Position numbers and translations under genes: made by a program | Notes under the pieces: generated by a model | The model's database searches: none | Told to the model about the DNA's origin: nothing | The model's input: only the letters and a program-made list of their open reading frames with translations | Shown: positions 8,480 through 18,291 of the stretch, one piece after another | How positions within the stretch are numbered: the first letter of the stretch is position 1 | Layout of the letters: every line of letters begins with the position of its first letter | Assembly (NCBI GenBank): GCA_024681855.1 | Contig: JAILAB010000058.1 | Span: 1-64,000, forward strand | Direction of reading: 5' to 3' | From: Elusimicrobiales bacterium | GTDB taxonomy: Bacteria > Elusimicrobiota > Elusimicrobia > Elusimicrobiales > UBA9959 | Length of the DNA: 64,000 bases

Positions 8480-10462
8480 CTAATTCATCCATATCTTTCC
8501 TTCTTCGCAGAATCTGTACTGCTTAACGCCTCCCGTGCCGAAAAATGAGGTGGATTTTCCGCTAGACACAGATGTGTCTCCGTTCCTGTATCTTTCTATA
8601 TAGCTGGGCAGGCCTTTATTTATTGGATTCATGCAGCCTGAATTTTCTATATAGCAGAGCAGGTAATGAGTCATTGCCCCGTCATTAATTTCTTTCAGTT
8701 TTACTTGATCGCCTTTAAGAACATGATCCGGGCAGTTTGTGGCTTTGAGCAGCCAAAGATATTCCGGCTCTGATATTTCCCTATAGCCGCTCTTCACCAG
8801 GCTTGTTATTTCTCTGCTTGCCTTAATCTGTTTGCGGCTGCCTGGAACGGGCTGGTATGAAAAAATCCAGGTTGTTTTTCCGGTTGACGCGGCCTCGCTC
8901 CATGCGTTTATGCCTTCAGGCGTTATTTGTCCGTTTTTGTCAAAAATAAGATCCCCGTTTGCATCGCGCAGCTTAAATATTTCCCTTAGATTTATGCCTT
9001 TTTTTTCAAAGAATTTCAGCGCATCGCGGCTTACGGTGCGGGCATAGGCATTGTATCCCTGCATCGTAAGCCTGAATTTAAGGCCGTTTTCTGAGTCTTC
9101 ATAATAAAGCCCAGGCCTGCCGGGGAATTTTCCGCGAACGACCTCGACAGCCCCATTTGCTTCTGCTGCCCTCATGTTGCGGTGCAGCCTTAAGTGTTCT
9201 TCTGATAGCATGTCAACGGTGGTCCTTTGATTAACGGCACCCCTTGTTTTTAATTCTTCCAGTATTTCCTCATCGCTCATAAGGTCAACTTTCAGCTTAT
9301 CAGCGTTTATAATGGCTTCCCTGTTGTTAGGAGAAATCTGAATGACTAAAGAGAAATAATGAAGCGCTTCTTTATACATTGACTGGGCAAGGAAATAGTC
9401 TGCCACCTCTAAAAGAATTTTTTCATCAAATGGCGCTGCAGCGGCTGCCATGCGGTATTTCTGATCTGCCGCTGACCTGTCTTCAAGACGGATAAGCGTT
9501 TCGGCTTCTTTTATGCAGAGCCTGGCATGCTTGGCATGCTCATTGCCTGTTAATTTCTGCGCCCTTTCATATTCATCAATAGCCTCTTCGTATTCTCCGG
9601 CATTAACGAGGACATCTGCCAGCTTTGATGCAAGCTCCAGGTTTCTATTATCTATTTTGCGGCAGCGTCGTCCTGTTGCGGCAGCGGCAATAAAGTCTTC
9701 TTTTTCAGCCTCTTCATTAAATTTTTTCATGCAGGCTACTGCTTCTTCGCCTTTGTTTTCTTTGGCTTTTTTTGCCGTTGCCATGCTGTTTGTTTTTTTC
9801 TGCTTGTTTGAAACCCTTTTCATTGCTGCCGATGCTTTTGCGGCATTGGCATCTGCTTTTGCTGATATGTCTTCTCCTGCTGAGGCAAGCGCTGTGGCAT
9901 AAGCTTTTTTCGCTTTTATGAACAGATCCTGAGCTTCGTAAATTTCTCCTTTGGAATAAAGCGCTTCAAAATCCGTAGGGTTTATTTCTAGAGCGCTTGA
10001 AATAAGCTCTTCCGCCCTGTCATATATGCCCATGGCCATATATGTCTTTGCCGCTTCCAGGTTAGGCTTAAATTCACCTTTGCCATATTGCATAGCTTTA
10101 AGGCAGTTCTGCAAGCCTTCATCAGGCTTGCCTTTCATTCTTTTAAATTTGCAAATCCCCAAATTCCATGCATAGTCTTTAGGGTATTTTTTTTCCATTG
10201 ACGAAGCTGTTGTTTCCAGTGAGGTAAGCTGGCTTTTGTTTGCATAAGATGAAAGGTCTAGCGCATATAAGAAAAGATTTCTGTCATTAGGAAATTTCCT
10301 AAGTCCGTCCATTGCGGCATCAAAAGCTGCTTCTTCGGAATGAGCCCTCTCTTCAAATTTTGCTTTCTGCAGCTCTTCTGCTGCTCCTGCATGAGCGAAT
10401 GACGGCAGCAGAAGAGCCGGACAGATAATCATTAATTTGCTGAAAAGGGCTTTTAATTGCAT
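8480..10462 (-). CDS. Secreted TPR-repeat protein with uncharacterised C-terminal region
   Basis: 660 aa; signal peptide; multiple TPR-like helices (AEELISSALEINPTDFEALYSKGEIYEAQ; YEEAIDEYERAQKLTG; YKEALHYFSLVIQISPNNREA). Confidence 0.75.
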   Translation of the reverse strand: MQLKALFSKLMIICPALLLPSFAHAGAAEELQKAKFEERAHSEEAAFDAAMDGLRKFPNDRNLFLYALDLSSYANKSQLTSLETTASSMEKKYPKDYAWNLGICKFKRMKGKPDEGLQNCLKAMQYGKGEFKPNLEAAKTYMAMGIYDRAEELISSALEINPTDFEALYSKGEIYEAQDLFIKAKKAYATALASAGEDISAKADANAAKASAAMKRVSNKQKKTNSMATAKKAKENKGEEAVACMKKFNEEAEKEDFIAAAATGRRCRKIDNRNLELASKLADVLVNAGEYEEAIDEYERAQKLTGNEHAKHARLCIKEAETLIRLEDRSAADQKYRMAAAAAPFDEKILLEVADYFLAQSMYKEALHYFSLVIQISPNNREAIINADKLKVDLMSDEEILEELKTRGAVNQRTTVDMLSEEHLRLHRNMRAAEANGAVEVVRGKFPGRPGLYYEDSENGLKFRLTMQGYNAYARTVSRDALKFFEKKGINLREIFKLRDANGDLIFDKNGQITPEGINAWSEAASTGKTTWIFSYQPVPGSRKQIKASREITSLVKSGYREISEPEYLWLLKATNCPDHVLKGDQVKLKEINDGAMTHYLLCYIENSGCMNPINKGLPSYIERYRNGDTSVSSGKSTSFFGTGGVKQYRFCEEGKIWMN

Positions 10463-11028
10463 TATTTCTCCTTTGTTAGTATCCTAGGGAGCGTAACTCC
10501 GCGCTGGAGCTGATATTTTCCATTGCGGTCTTTATAAGAAATTTCGCATTCTTTGTCAGCTTCTAGGAAAATCAGCTGTGATATTCCTTCATTTGAATAA
10601 ATTTTCGCTGGCAGCGGCGTTGTGTTTGATATTTCAAGCGTCAGATGTCCTTCCCATTCAGGCTCAAGCGGCGTTATGTTTACAACTATGCCGCAGCGCG
10701 CGTATGTGCTTTTGCCTATGCACAGGCCTATAACCTCGCGTGGAATTCTGAAATATTCCACTGAGCGGGCTAAAGCGAACGAATGGGCTGGGACAATGCA
10801 GCTCGGGGCTTTTATGTCAACAAAAGACCTGTCATCAAAATTTTTAGGGTCAACAATGCAGTTATGAACATCTGTGAATACCTTGTATTCGTCTGACACT
10901 CTTATGTCATAGCCATATGATGAAAGACCATAAGAAATTTTCCCTTTGGCTTCAAGCTTTTCGCAGTATGGCTCTATCATGCCATGCTTTCTGCACATTT
11001 CCCTTATCCAGGCATCATTCTTTAACAT
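10462..11028 (-). CDS. dcd: dCTP deaminase
   Basis: 188 aa; [93 protein letters not shown]. Confidence 0.95.
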   Translation of the reverse strand: MLKNDAWIREMCRKHGMIEPYCEKLEAKGKISYGLSSYGYDIRVSDEYKVFTDVHNCIVDPKNFDDRSFVDIKAPSCIVPAHSFALARSVEYFRIPREVIGLCIGKSTYARCGIVVNITPLEPEWEGHLTLEISNTTPLPAKIYSNEGISQLIFLEADKECEISYKDRNGKYQLQRGVTLPRILTKEK

Positions 11029-11035
11029 TGCAGCC

Positions 11036-11911
11036 TCATGAAATACGCATTTTCAGGCTTTTCAGCATCGCTTTGATAAGCGAGGATATTTTTTCGCCTT
11101 TTGTTGTTTTTACTTTTCCTTCTTTTACATGGAAACCGCTTTTTTCTATTTTAAGCAATAGGTCATAGTATACTTGCCATATTATGAGAGAAGGGAAAAA
11201 TTGTCCGGCTAGTTTTTTGTTTACTAAGGCAAGCGTATCCATATAGTATTTTTTAGCGCGTTCTGCCTCAAAGGTCATTAAATCCGTAAATTCCTTTGAA
11301 TATCCCGGTTTGGAAAAGTTTTCCTTGTCGCAGCTGAAACGCGCAAGATCCTGGTATGGAATATATACTCTGCCAGATTCATAGTCTTCCCTAACATCTC
11401 TTATTATATTGGTTAGCTGAACGGCATATCCGTGCATTCTTGCTATAGCTTTTGAGTTTTCCTCATTTTCAGAGTCTGCGTCATTGCCATTTCTGTATTC
11501 AAATATGCGCAGGCATACTTCGCCTACAACTCCGGCTACCCTGTACATATAATATTCCAAATCTTCTATTGTCGCATATTCATGTTTGGTAAGGTCCAGT
11601 TCCATTCCTTCTATCAAAAGAGTGAAATGTTCTTTCTTCAGATTATAGAATACGCATGTTTCCGCAAGATTTTGGCATAGCGTGTCATTTTCAGGAATCT
11701 GGCCTATAAAAATGCCGTCTATTTTTTTACGCCATGCCATAAGCTCCTCTTTTTTCTGTTCGGTGCTTTTTTGCGTGTCATCCACAATGTCATCAACTGC
11801 GCGCGCGAAAGCATAATAAGAGGAAAGGGCTTTCCTTTTAGCATCGGTAAGAAATTTAAAAGCTATGCTGAAACTGCTGCCCGATTCAGGGGCTTTATTT
11901 TCTTCAGACAT
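11036..11911 (-). CDS. Squalene/phytoene synthase family protein (trans-isoprenyl diphosphate synthase)
   Basis: 291 aa; [16 protein letters not shown] (DxxxD) and [25 protein letters not shown] (second Asp motif). Confidence 0.88.
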   Translation of the reverse strand: MSEENKAPESGSSFSIAFKFLTDAKRKALSSYYAFARAVDDIVDDTQKSTEQKKEELMAWRKKIDGIFIGQIPENDTLCQNLAETCVFYNLKKEHFTLLIEGMELDLTKHEYATIEDLEYYMYRVAGVVGEVCLRIFEYRNGNDADSENEENSKAIARMHGYAVQLTNIIRDVREDYESGRVYIPYQDLARFSCDKENFSKPGYSKEFTDLMTFEAERAKKYYMDTLALVNKKLAGQFFPSLIIWQVYYDLLLKIEKSGFHVKEGKVKTTKGEKISSLIKAMLKSLKMRIS

Positions 11912-12112
11912 TATCTGCTCCTAAATGCAAAATTAAAAAAGTAAAAATAAATACTAATAAAATAATTATGCTAATAATGTGCGGCATTAATCAAGCATTG
12001 GCATTCTATACAGCGTCTGGACTGTATGCTTTATGCCGAAACTCTGATAAGTGAAAAATTTCTGGGCTTCGGCGGCCAGCTAAATGAAAAGACTTAATAT
12101 TTGTTGCGATTT

Positions 12113-13399
12113 TTAGTTCATGCAATTCTTTCCTGCCATTATGTCTAGGATAATATTGTCTACCTTGCTCATGCCTGTGCAGGAAATGCGGGCCATGTTT
12201 TTTATCGTCTCTTCACCGTTTGAGCCTATGAATCCCTCCTGCTCGGTTATGCCTTCTCCATGTATGGCCATATAAGAGGCCCTTATGGCTGAATCCGCTG
12301 AGGAAGCCACTTTAAGCGAACAGCCGCTTTTTGCGCCGTCGCACAATGTGCCGCCTATATCGCTGATAATGGTGTTTACGGCCAGAGACATCTTATGCGT
12401 GTTTGCCTTGCAGAACTGCCACACTATGGCGACTGCTGCGCCTACTCCGGCGGCAACCGCGCAGCCGCATATAGGGGCAAGCTCGCCAGTGAACACTTTT
12501 ATATAAGAATTGACCAGGTGGGAGAGTGCTATGCTTTTTAATATCTTTTCTTCCTTGCGGCCTGCGCTTGTTCCTACTATCCATGGCACAAGTATTGCTA
12601 CCACTCCCTGATTGCCTGATTCCCCGCTAGACATTACCGGCACAGGTATGCCGGCCATTCTGGCATCCGTTGCTGCTGCTGCCATGCGCTTAGCCTTTGA
12701 AAAAACATCTTCTTTCATGAACCCTTTTTCTATGAGATCATTAAGGTAATACCCTACTTTTTTTAGTTCCAGGCCTTTTTTGCTGGCGGACAGATTCATC
12801 TCAACGCCTTTTTTTATATATTCCAGCTGTTCAGGCGTTGCATTTTCCGCTGCCTTGCAAAGGTCTTTAAGCGTGGCTTTTTTCAGATCGTTTTTATACT
12901 GCCGGCAGGTCTGCTTGTTTGATTTCTTATTGCTTATCAGAACTTTGCCTTCATGTTCAAGATATGATATTTCCTTATGGCTGTTTTTGAGTATGCAGCA
13001 GGCTTTTTCTTTGCCTGAAAAAATTTCTGCCGATATATAAATGCCATGTTTTTTAGTGTCTGTTTTTATGGAAGCCATTCCTGCTGATATGAGCTTTTTC
13101 GCCTCGTCTATTTCACCGGTTATGTGCTTGAAAATCTCTGGGCCTGCATCTGGCTTGCGTATTAGCGCGCCCAAAGCGGCAGCAAGCAGATTGCCCTTGC
13201 GCCCGTTAGTATTAGGTATTGAAACGGCAAGCCCGTTCTTGTACGTGGCTGTATCTGTTATTATTCTTACTTCGGTAACTGGTCCGCTTAGCAGTTTAGC
13301 GGCGCTGGCGGCGGCAAATGCCACTGCGACTGGCTCCGTGCATCCCATGGCTGGATAGACTTCATTTTTTAAAACTTCTTCTAACAGATTCTCAAACAT
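12113..13399 (-). CDS. L-cysteine desulfidase / UPF0597 (serine dehydratase alpha-like) family protein
   Basis: 428 aa; YPAMGCTEPVAVAFAAASAA N-terminus, GNQGVVAILVP, IGGTLCDGAKSGCSLKVASSADSAIRASYMA, SCTGMSKVDNIILDIM. Confidence 0.88.
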   Translation of the reverse strand: MFENLLEEVLKNEVYPAMGCTEPVAVAFAAASAAKLLSGPVTEVRIITDTATYKNGLAVSIPNTNGRKGNLLAAALGALIRKPDAGPEIFKHITGEIDEAKKLISAGMASIKTDTKKHGIYISAEIFSGKEKACCILKNSHKEISYLEHEGKVLISNKKSNKQTCRQYKNDLKKATLKDLCKAAENATPEQLEYIKKGVEMNLSASKKGLELKKVGYYLNDLIEKGFMKEDVFSKAKRMAAAATDARMAGIPVPVMSSGESGNQGVVAILVPWIVGTSAGRKEEKILKSIALSHLVNSYIKVFTGELAPICGCAVAAGVGAAVAIVWQFCKANTHKMSLAVNTIISDIGGTLCDGAKSGCSLKVASSADSAIRASYMAIHGEGITEQEGFIGSNGEETIKNMARISCTGMSKVDNIILDIMAGKNCMN

Positions 13400-13931
13400 T
13401 GCGGCCTCCGTGCGCGGCGAAAAATGCAGATTTGCTGCATATAATTAAAACTATTTCATATAGTAAATATGATGCTTAAATTTAATTATAGAAATAAATT
13501 GCCATTGTTCAAAATAAAAATAACAAAATACTGATATGCTTCATAATTATGCATATGCTTAAAGCATGAACCATTTTTTAAGCAGCTAAGCAGCTGTTTC
13601 CAGAAAAAAAATTTTGCTTTAGCAAAAATTTTACGGGTAAAATGAATTTATGCGTAAATAAAATGCTAGTAATGAGACATATTATGCTATGACTAATGAA
13701 ATAAGCCAGCTGGGCTTTTGAATTATTCTTTTAGCATAGTTTGGAAAGACATTGACAAAATATAGCCAGAATTAAAATATTCAGCTAAGTTTGCAGTGGA
13801 ATATAATGCTATAGGCAAATATATTGTTAACGCTTTGCTATTGCCAAGCATTATTTTCCTGTTAGGAATACTAGTGTAACTAATACAGTAAAATTAGGCA
13901 TTGCACTTGATATATGATCAAAGACCGGTAT

Positions 13932-14141
13932 TTATTTGAGAAGATACTGTTTATTAGCTTTTATTTTTTTTGTGCGGAATGAGTGACAAGCCGCACAGGC
14001 GGAACAGCTGCTTGACGCTTCGCCATTGGCATTGACTCCGCAACAGTATGGGCATCTGCTCCCTTTTTTGATAAGTGAGCGGATTATCAGCAATACAATC
14101 GCTGCCAAAGATGTTATTACTATTATATCACCTGGTGTCAT
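13932..14141 (-). CDS. FeoB-associated Cys-rich small membrane protein
   Basis: 69 aa; single N-terminal TM segment followed by RCPYCCGVNANGEASSSCSACAAC; directly downstream of feoB. Confidence 0.72.
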   Translation of the reverse strand: MTPGDIIVITSLAAIVLLIIRSLIKKGSRCPYCCGVNANGEASSSCSACAACHSFRTKKIKANKQYLLK

Positions 14142-14267
14142 GAGTGTTTATTTCCATGTTTATATGCTTATCTTTATCACTTGCTTGTTCTGCCATTTTA
14201 CCTTTAATTATTTTGCGGTATCAGAGCCTGGATTATTTGCTTTGTTTTATTGAATAATAAAAACATA

Positions 14268-16496
14268 TTATCCTTTGTAATCGCAGCGGCGATGTCTTCG
14301 CTTGAAGCGAATGTATTTGCGGTAGCGGCGTCCAGTCTGCTGTAATTCAGACGTAGGCACATATCCTTTTCTGAAAACAAAATAGAGCATTGTGGCAAGC
14401 GCTATGGCTGCAATAACCGTGAAAGGCCCGAAATCAGCTTCTCCTGTGAACAGTCCGCCGAACTGATAGGCTATCATTGAAACCAGGTATGCGAAACCGC
14501 ACATATAAGCTACTGTTATCCAGGTCCATCTGGCATTGCCCATTTCTTTGTAAATTGCGCCTATGGCTGCAAAGCATGGAGCGCATAAAAGATTGAAGAT
14601 TAGAAATGAATAAGCGCGCACAGGCCCGAAATCAGCTCCTATCTGTGTCCAAATTTCTCTGCCGGTTTCGCTGATTTCCCCTGCAAAATGGTACAGTGAG
14701 CCGAATGTCATGACTATCTGTTCTTTTGCTATAAGCCCTGTTACGCTAGCCACAGCGGCTTTCCAAGCCATGTCGCCCATCCAGCCAAGAGGATAGAATA
14801 TCCAGGCAATGGATCTGCCAAGGGCGGCAAGCACTGAATCATTCGGGTCTTCTACAGCTGTCCAGGAGCCGCCTTCAATGCCGTATGTCTTGAGGAACCA
14901 TAATACTATGGAGCTCAAAAGCACTATTGTGGCTGCTCTCTTCACGAAGTCCCAGCCTCTGTCAAGCGTGGTGCGCAGCACATTCTTGACCGCAGGCCTG
15001 TGATAGGCGGGCAGTTCCATAACAAAGGGGGCTGGCTTTCCTGCTAAAGCCCTGAATTTCTTCAGTATCACTCCTGAAACTATTACTGCCGCAAGGCCTA
15101 TGAAGAATGCGGATGTAGCCACCAGCGGGGAATTGCCGAATACTGCGCCGGCGAACAGGCCGATTATAGGCATTTTAGCGCCGCATGGTATGAAACCGGT
15201 TGTCATTACGGTTATCTTGCGGTCATTTTCCATTTCTATTGTGCGTGAGGCTAGTATGCCAGGCACTCCGCAGCCTGTTGCCACCAGCATAGGTATTATG
15301 GATTTGCCGGAAAGGCCGAATTTTCGCAGCAGTCTGTCCATTATGAAAGCGACTCTTGCCATATAGCCTATATCTTCCAGAATGGCAAGCAGCAGGGAAA
15401 GCACTAGTATCTGCGGCACGAAGCCCAGCACTGCGCCTACGCCTGCCAGTATTCCGTCAAGAATAAGCCCTTCAAGCCATTTGCTTACGCCTAATGCGGC
15501 CAAGCCTTTTCCTATCCAGTCCGGCATCCATTGCCCGAATAATACATCATTGGCCCAATCTGTGCCTATTGTGCCTATTGACCATGGGAAGCTGCCCATG
15601 GCTATCGCATACATAAGGAACATTGCCGCAATGAAAATAGGTATTGCCAATATGCGGTTTGTTACTATTCTGTCAATCTTGTCCGAAAAGGAAAGGCTGC
15701 CGCCTTTTTCGTTCTTGATAATGGCGGAGCTTATCATGCTGCTTATGTATTTATAACGCTGATCAGCTATTATGCTTTCCGTATCATCGTCAAGCTCTTC
15801 TTCGCAGGCTTTTATGTGTTTTTCCAAATGTTCTATTTCAGCCGGAGTGAGAGCCAGTTCCTTGCGCACTATCTCATCTCTTTCAAAAACTTTTATGGAA
15901 TACCAGCGCAGATAATTGCTTTTGACTTTATCTTCTATGTTTTCCTCTATGTGTGCTATGGCATGCTCTACGCTGCTGCAATAAACATGAGGAATCTCTC
16001 CGTGATGATGGTTTTTGGCTATTTCAACGGCTTTTTCTGCCGCTTTCATGCAGCCTTCGCCTTTGAGCGCGCTTATTTCCACGCAAGGGCAACCGAAGGC
16101 TTTCCCTAGCTTTTCAAGGTCAATCTTATCGCCCTTTTTGCGTACCAGGTCTATCATGTTTACAGCCACAACTACCGGGTAGCCCAGTTCTATCAGCTGC
16201 GTGGTGAGATACAAGTTCCGTTCAATGTTTGTGCCATCCACAATGTTTAAAATTGCGTCGGGATGCTCATTCACGAGATATTTTCTTGAAACTACCTCTT
16301 CAGGCGAATATGGGGAAAGCGAATATATGCCTGGCAGGTCTTGTATTGTTACATCTTCATAGCCTTTCAGCTGTCCTTCTTTTTTTTCAACGGTTACTCC
16401 TGGCCAGTTGCCTACATATTGGTTTGACCCGGTCAAGACATTGAACAGCGTTGTTTTTCCGCTGTTCGGATTACCGGCTAAAGCTATCTTTATCAT
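14268..16496 (-). CDS. feoB: Ferrous iron transport protein B
   Basis: 742 aa; G-protein motifs GNPNSGKTTLFN and DLPGIYSLSPYSPEE; nucleoside recognition/gate region ATGCGVPGILASRT, TGFIPCGAKMPI. Confidence 0.97.
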   Translation of the reverse strand: MIKIALAGNPNSGKTTLFNVLTGSNQYVGNWPGVTVEKKEGQLKGYEDVTIQDLPGIYSLSPYSPEEVVSRKYLVNEHPDAILNIVDGTNIERNLYLTTQLIELGYPVVVAVNMIDLVRKKGDKIDLEKLGKAFGCPCVEISALKGEGCMKAAEKAVEIAKNHHHGEIPHVYCSSVEHAIAHIEENIEDKVKSNYLRWYSIKVFERDEIVRKELALTPAEIEHLEKHIKACEEELDDDTESIIADQRYKYISSMISSAIIKNEKGGSLSFSDKIDRIVTNRILAIPIFIAAMFLMYAIAMGSFPWSIGTIGTDWANDVLFGQWMPDWIGKGLAALGVSKWLEGLILDGILAGVGAVLGFVPQILVLSLLLAILEDIGYMARVAFIMDRLLRKFGLSGKSIIPMLVATGCGVPGILASRTIEMENDRKITVMTTGFIPCGAKMPIIGLFAGAVFGNSPLVATSAFFIGLAAVIVSGVILKKFRALAGKPAPFVMELPAYHRPAVKNVLRTTLDRGWDFVKRAATIVLLSSIVLWFLKTYGIEGGSWTAVEDPNDSVLAALGRSIAWIFYPLGWMGDMAWKAAVASVTGLIAKEQIVMTFGSLYHFAGEISETGREIWTQIGADFGPVRAYSFLIFNLLCAPCFAAIGAIYKEMGNARWTWITVAYMCGFAYLVSMIAYQFGGLFTGEADFGPFTVIAAIALATMLYFVFRKGYVPTSELQQTGRRYRKYIRFKRRHRRCDYKG

Positions 16497-16557
16497 TTTT
16501 AACCCTGTTTTTTATTTTGCTTAGTGGATTTATGCAATAAGCTCTAATTAAGGAATA

Positions 16558-16788
16558 TTATGCCGCTGCGGATATTTCTATCATAACAGCATCAGCCTTG
16601 CGCAGCGTAAGCTCATAGCCTCGCAGATTAAGTTCCATCGGATCGCCGAGGGGGGCAACTTTTCTTATAAAAATTCTCACGCCCTTGGTTATGCCCATGT
16701 CCATTATCCTGCGCCTAACGGGGCCATAGCCTTGAACCCTGCTGACTTGAACTGTCTCTCCTACTTTCGCATCTTTTAATGTTTTCAT
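16558..16788 (-). CDS. feoA: Ferrous iron transport protein A
   Basis: 76 aa SH3-like; RVQGYGPVRRRIMDMGITKGVRIFIRKVAPLGDPMELNLRGYELTLRKADA. Confidence 0.93.
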   Translation of the reverse strand: MKTLKDAKVGETVQVSRVQGYGPVRRRIMDMGITKGVRIFIRKVAPLGDPMELNLRGYELTLRKADAVMIEISAAA

Positions 16789-16827
16789 TTTTCCTCAATA
16801 AGGCTGCTCTGTTTTTTTTGTTTATTG

Positions 16828-16843
16828 GTTAGTATATACTAAC
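16828..16843. promoter_or_regulatory. Candidate metalloregulator operator upstream of feoA
   Basis: Perfect 16-bp palindrome GTTAGTATATACTAAC, about 40 bp upstream of the feoA start. Confidence 0.55.
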
Positions 16844-16890
16844 TTTATTAAATATCGTATGAGTATGTCAAGAATATGGGGATATAATAA

Positions 16891-16927
16891 GGGCATTATC
16901 TTCTCTATACTTATGAAGATAATGCCC
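16891..16927 (-). terminator. Hairpin downstream of the 16989..17417 gene
   Basis: gggcattatcttc / gaagataatgccc perfect 13-bp stem; followed on the minus strand by TTATTATATC (moderately T-rich). Confidence 0.6.
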
Positions 16928-16988
16928 CTGCCTGCGAAAGCGGCTGCGCTTTTTTAAAGCATGCTATATTATAAAGCTGTCTCTGATT

Positions 16989-17417
16989 TTATTTGCCTTG
17001 TTTTTTATGCTCCAGGTTTTGTTTTGAATTTTGTGTCTTAGCCTGCTCTTGGGCGCCTTTTTCTTTTGCCGCATTCCTGTTTGTTTTTTTTGCTTCCTCG
17101 TAGAAATAATCTGGTATTGCAGCCGGCCTGCGGATCATGTGTTCATACTGTTTCTGATGTTTTTCCGCAATTTTTTTTAGATCTGCCGGATCAAGATTGC
17201 AAGATTTGCATTTGCGGCATGTTAGGCCGGAAAAAACTATCGAAAATGTATTGTCTTTAATCATTTTGCTAGTCATGTTTATAAATATCCATGCTAGCAG
17301 AATGCATATTACTATATTAATTGGCAGTACGATTTTCCTGTGTCTGTATCCAAGCTCTATTACACGAAGCAATAATGCAATAAATTTTGCTGTCAGCCTT
17401 TTTATCTTATTTTTCAT
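16989..17417 (-). CDS. Hypothetical membrane protein with Cys cluster (CRKCKSC)
   Basis: 142 aa; one TM segment, then GLTCRKCKSCNLDPADL; start overlaps the 3' end of the upstream dehydrogenase gene. Confidence 0.6.
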   Translation of the reverse strand: MKNKIKRLTAKFIALLLRVIELGYRHRKIVLPINIVICILLAWIFINMTSKMIKDNTFSIVFSGLTCRKCKSCNLDPADLKKIAEKHQKQYEHMIRRPAAIPDYFYEEAKKTNRNAAKEKGAQEQAKTQNSKQNLEHKKQGK

Positions 17418-18291
17418 ATTCTTTAAGGCCTTTGTATATTGCGCTTATATCCTCGCCGCCATATCCCATGTTATTGCTTTTTTCTAAGAGCTCAAGCACT
17501 TTTTCTGTTACTGGAATGTATGCCTGTTTCTGTTCTGCGGCTGACATTATAAACCTAGCGTCTTTAAGCATGTGCTTAAGCGGGAATGCAGGCGGAAATT
17601 TCTTATCTAGAAGCAACGGGCGCTTCATGCTGAAATACCTGCATTGCAGCGCCGGGTTTGCGTCAAGCGTGTCAAACATAAGGGCAGGATTTATTCCGCA
17701 TGCTTCCGCAAATTCAGTGCCTTCCGCAATGGCAGATGTCATATGCCCCATTACAAGGTTTACACATAGTTTCAGATAGGAACCGGCAGGGGCTTTGCCC
17801 GCATGGATGACTTTGCGGCCCATTGAAAGCAGAATAGGCTCATGGCGGCATATCTCAGCTTCTTCGCCTCCTGCCAGTATTACTAGCGTTCCGGCTTCGG
17901 CTAAAGGCTTTGACCCTGAGACAGGGCAGTCTAAGAATATTATCCCTGTTTTAGAACATTTTTCTGCCAGCTGGCGCGTAAATTCTGGGGAAACCGTGCT
18001 CATATTGATGAACGTTTTTCCCTTGCATAGCCCTTCAAAACCGCCATTTGGCCCTTCCATTACTGCATCTACGGCTGCCGGATCTGAAACCATTGTTATC
18101 AGCACATCGCACCAGCCTGCCAGCTGTTTTGGCGTATATGAAACCCCACAGCCTTTTTCTGCAAAAGAGGCGGTCTTTTCCCTTGTTCTGTTATAAACGC
18201 ATACTTCATAGCCTGCTTTCAGAAGGTTTGAAGCCATTGCCTGGCCCATTATGCCTAGCCCGATGAATCCTATTTTTTTCTTTGTTTCCAT
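17407..18291 (-). CDS. NAD(P)-dependent oxidoreductase, 3-hydroxyisobutyrate dehydrogenase / tartronate semialdehyde reductase family
   Basis: Likely start METKKKIGFIGLGIMGQAMASNLLKAGYEVCVYNRT; FLDCPVSGSKPLAEAGTLVILAGG; GSYLKLCVNLVMG. ORF track extends to 18327. Confidence 0.9.
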   Translation of the reverse strand: METKKKIGFIGLGIMGQAMASNLLKAGYEVCVYNRTREKTASFAEKGCGVSYTPKQLAGWCDVLITMVSDPAAVDAVMEGPNGGFEGLCKGKTFINMSTVSPEFTRQLAEKCSKTGIIFLDCPVSGSKPLAEAGTLVILAGGEEAEICRHEPILLSMGRKVIHAGKAPAGSYLKLCVNLVMGHMTSAIAEGTEFAEACGINPALMFDTLDANPALQCRYFSMKRPLLLDKKFPPAFPLKHMLKDARFIMSAAEQKQAYIPVTEKVLELLEKSNNMGYGGEDISAIYKGLKEYEK

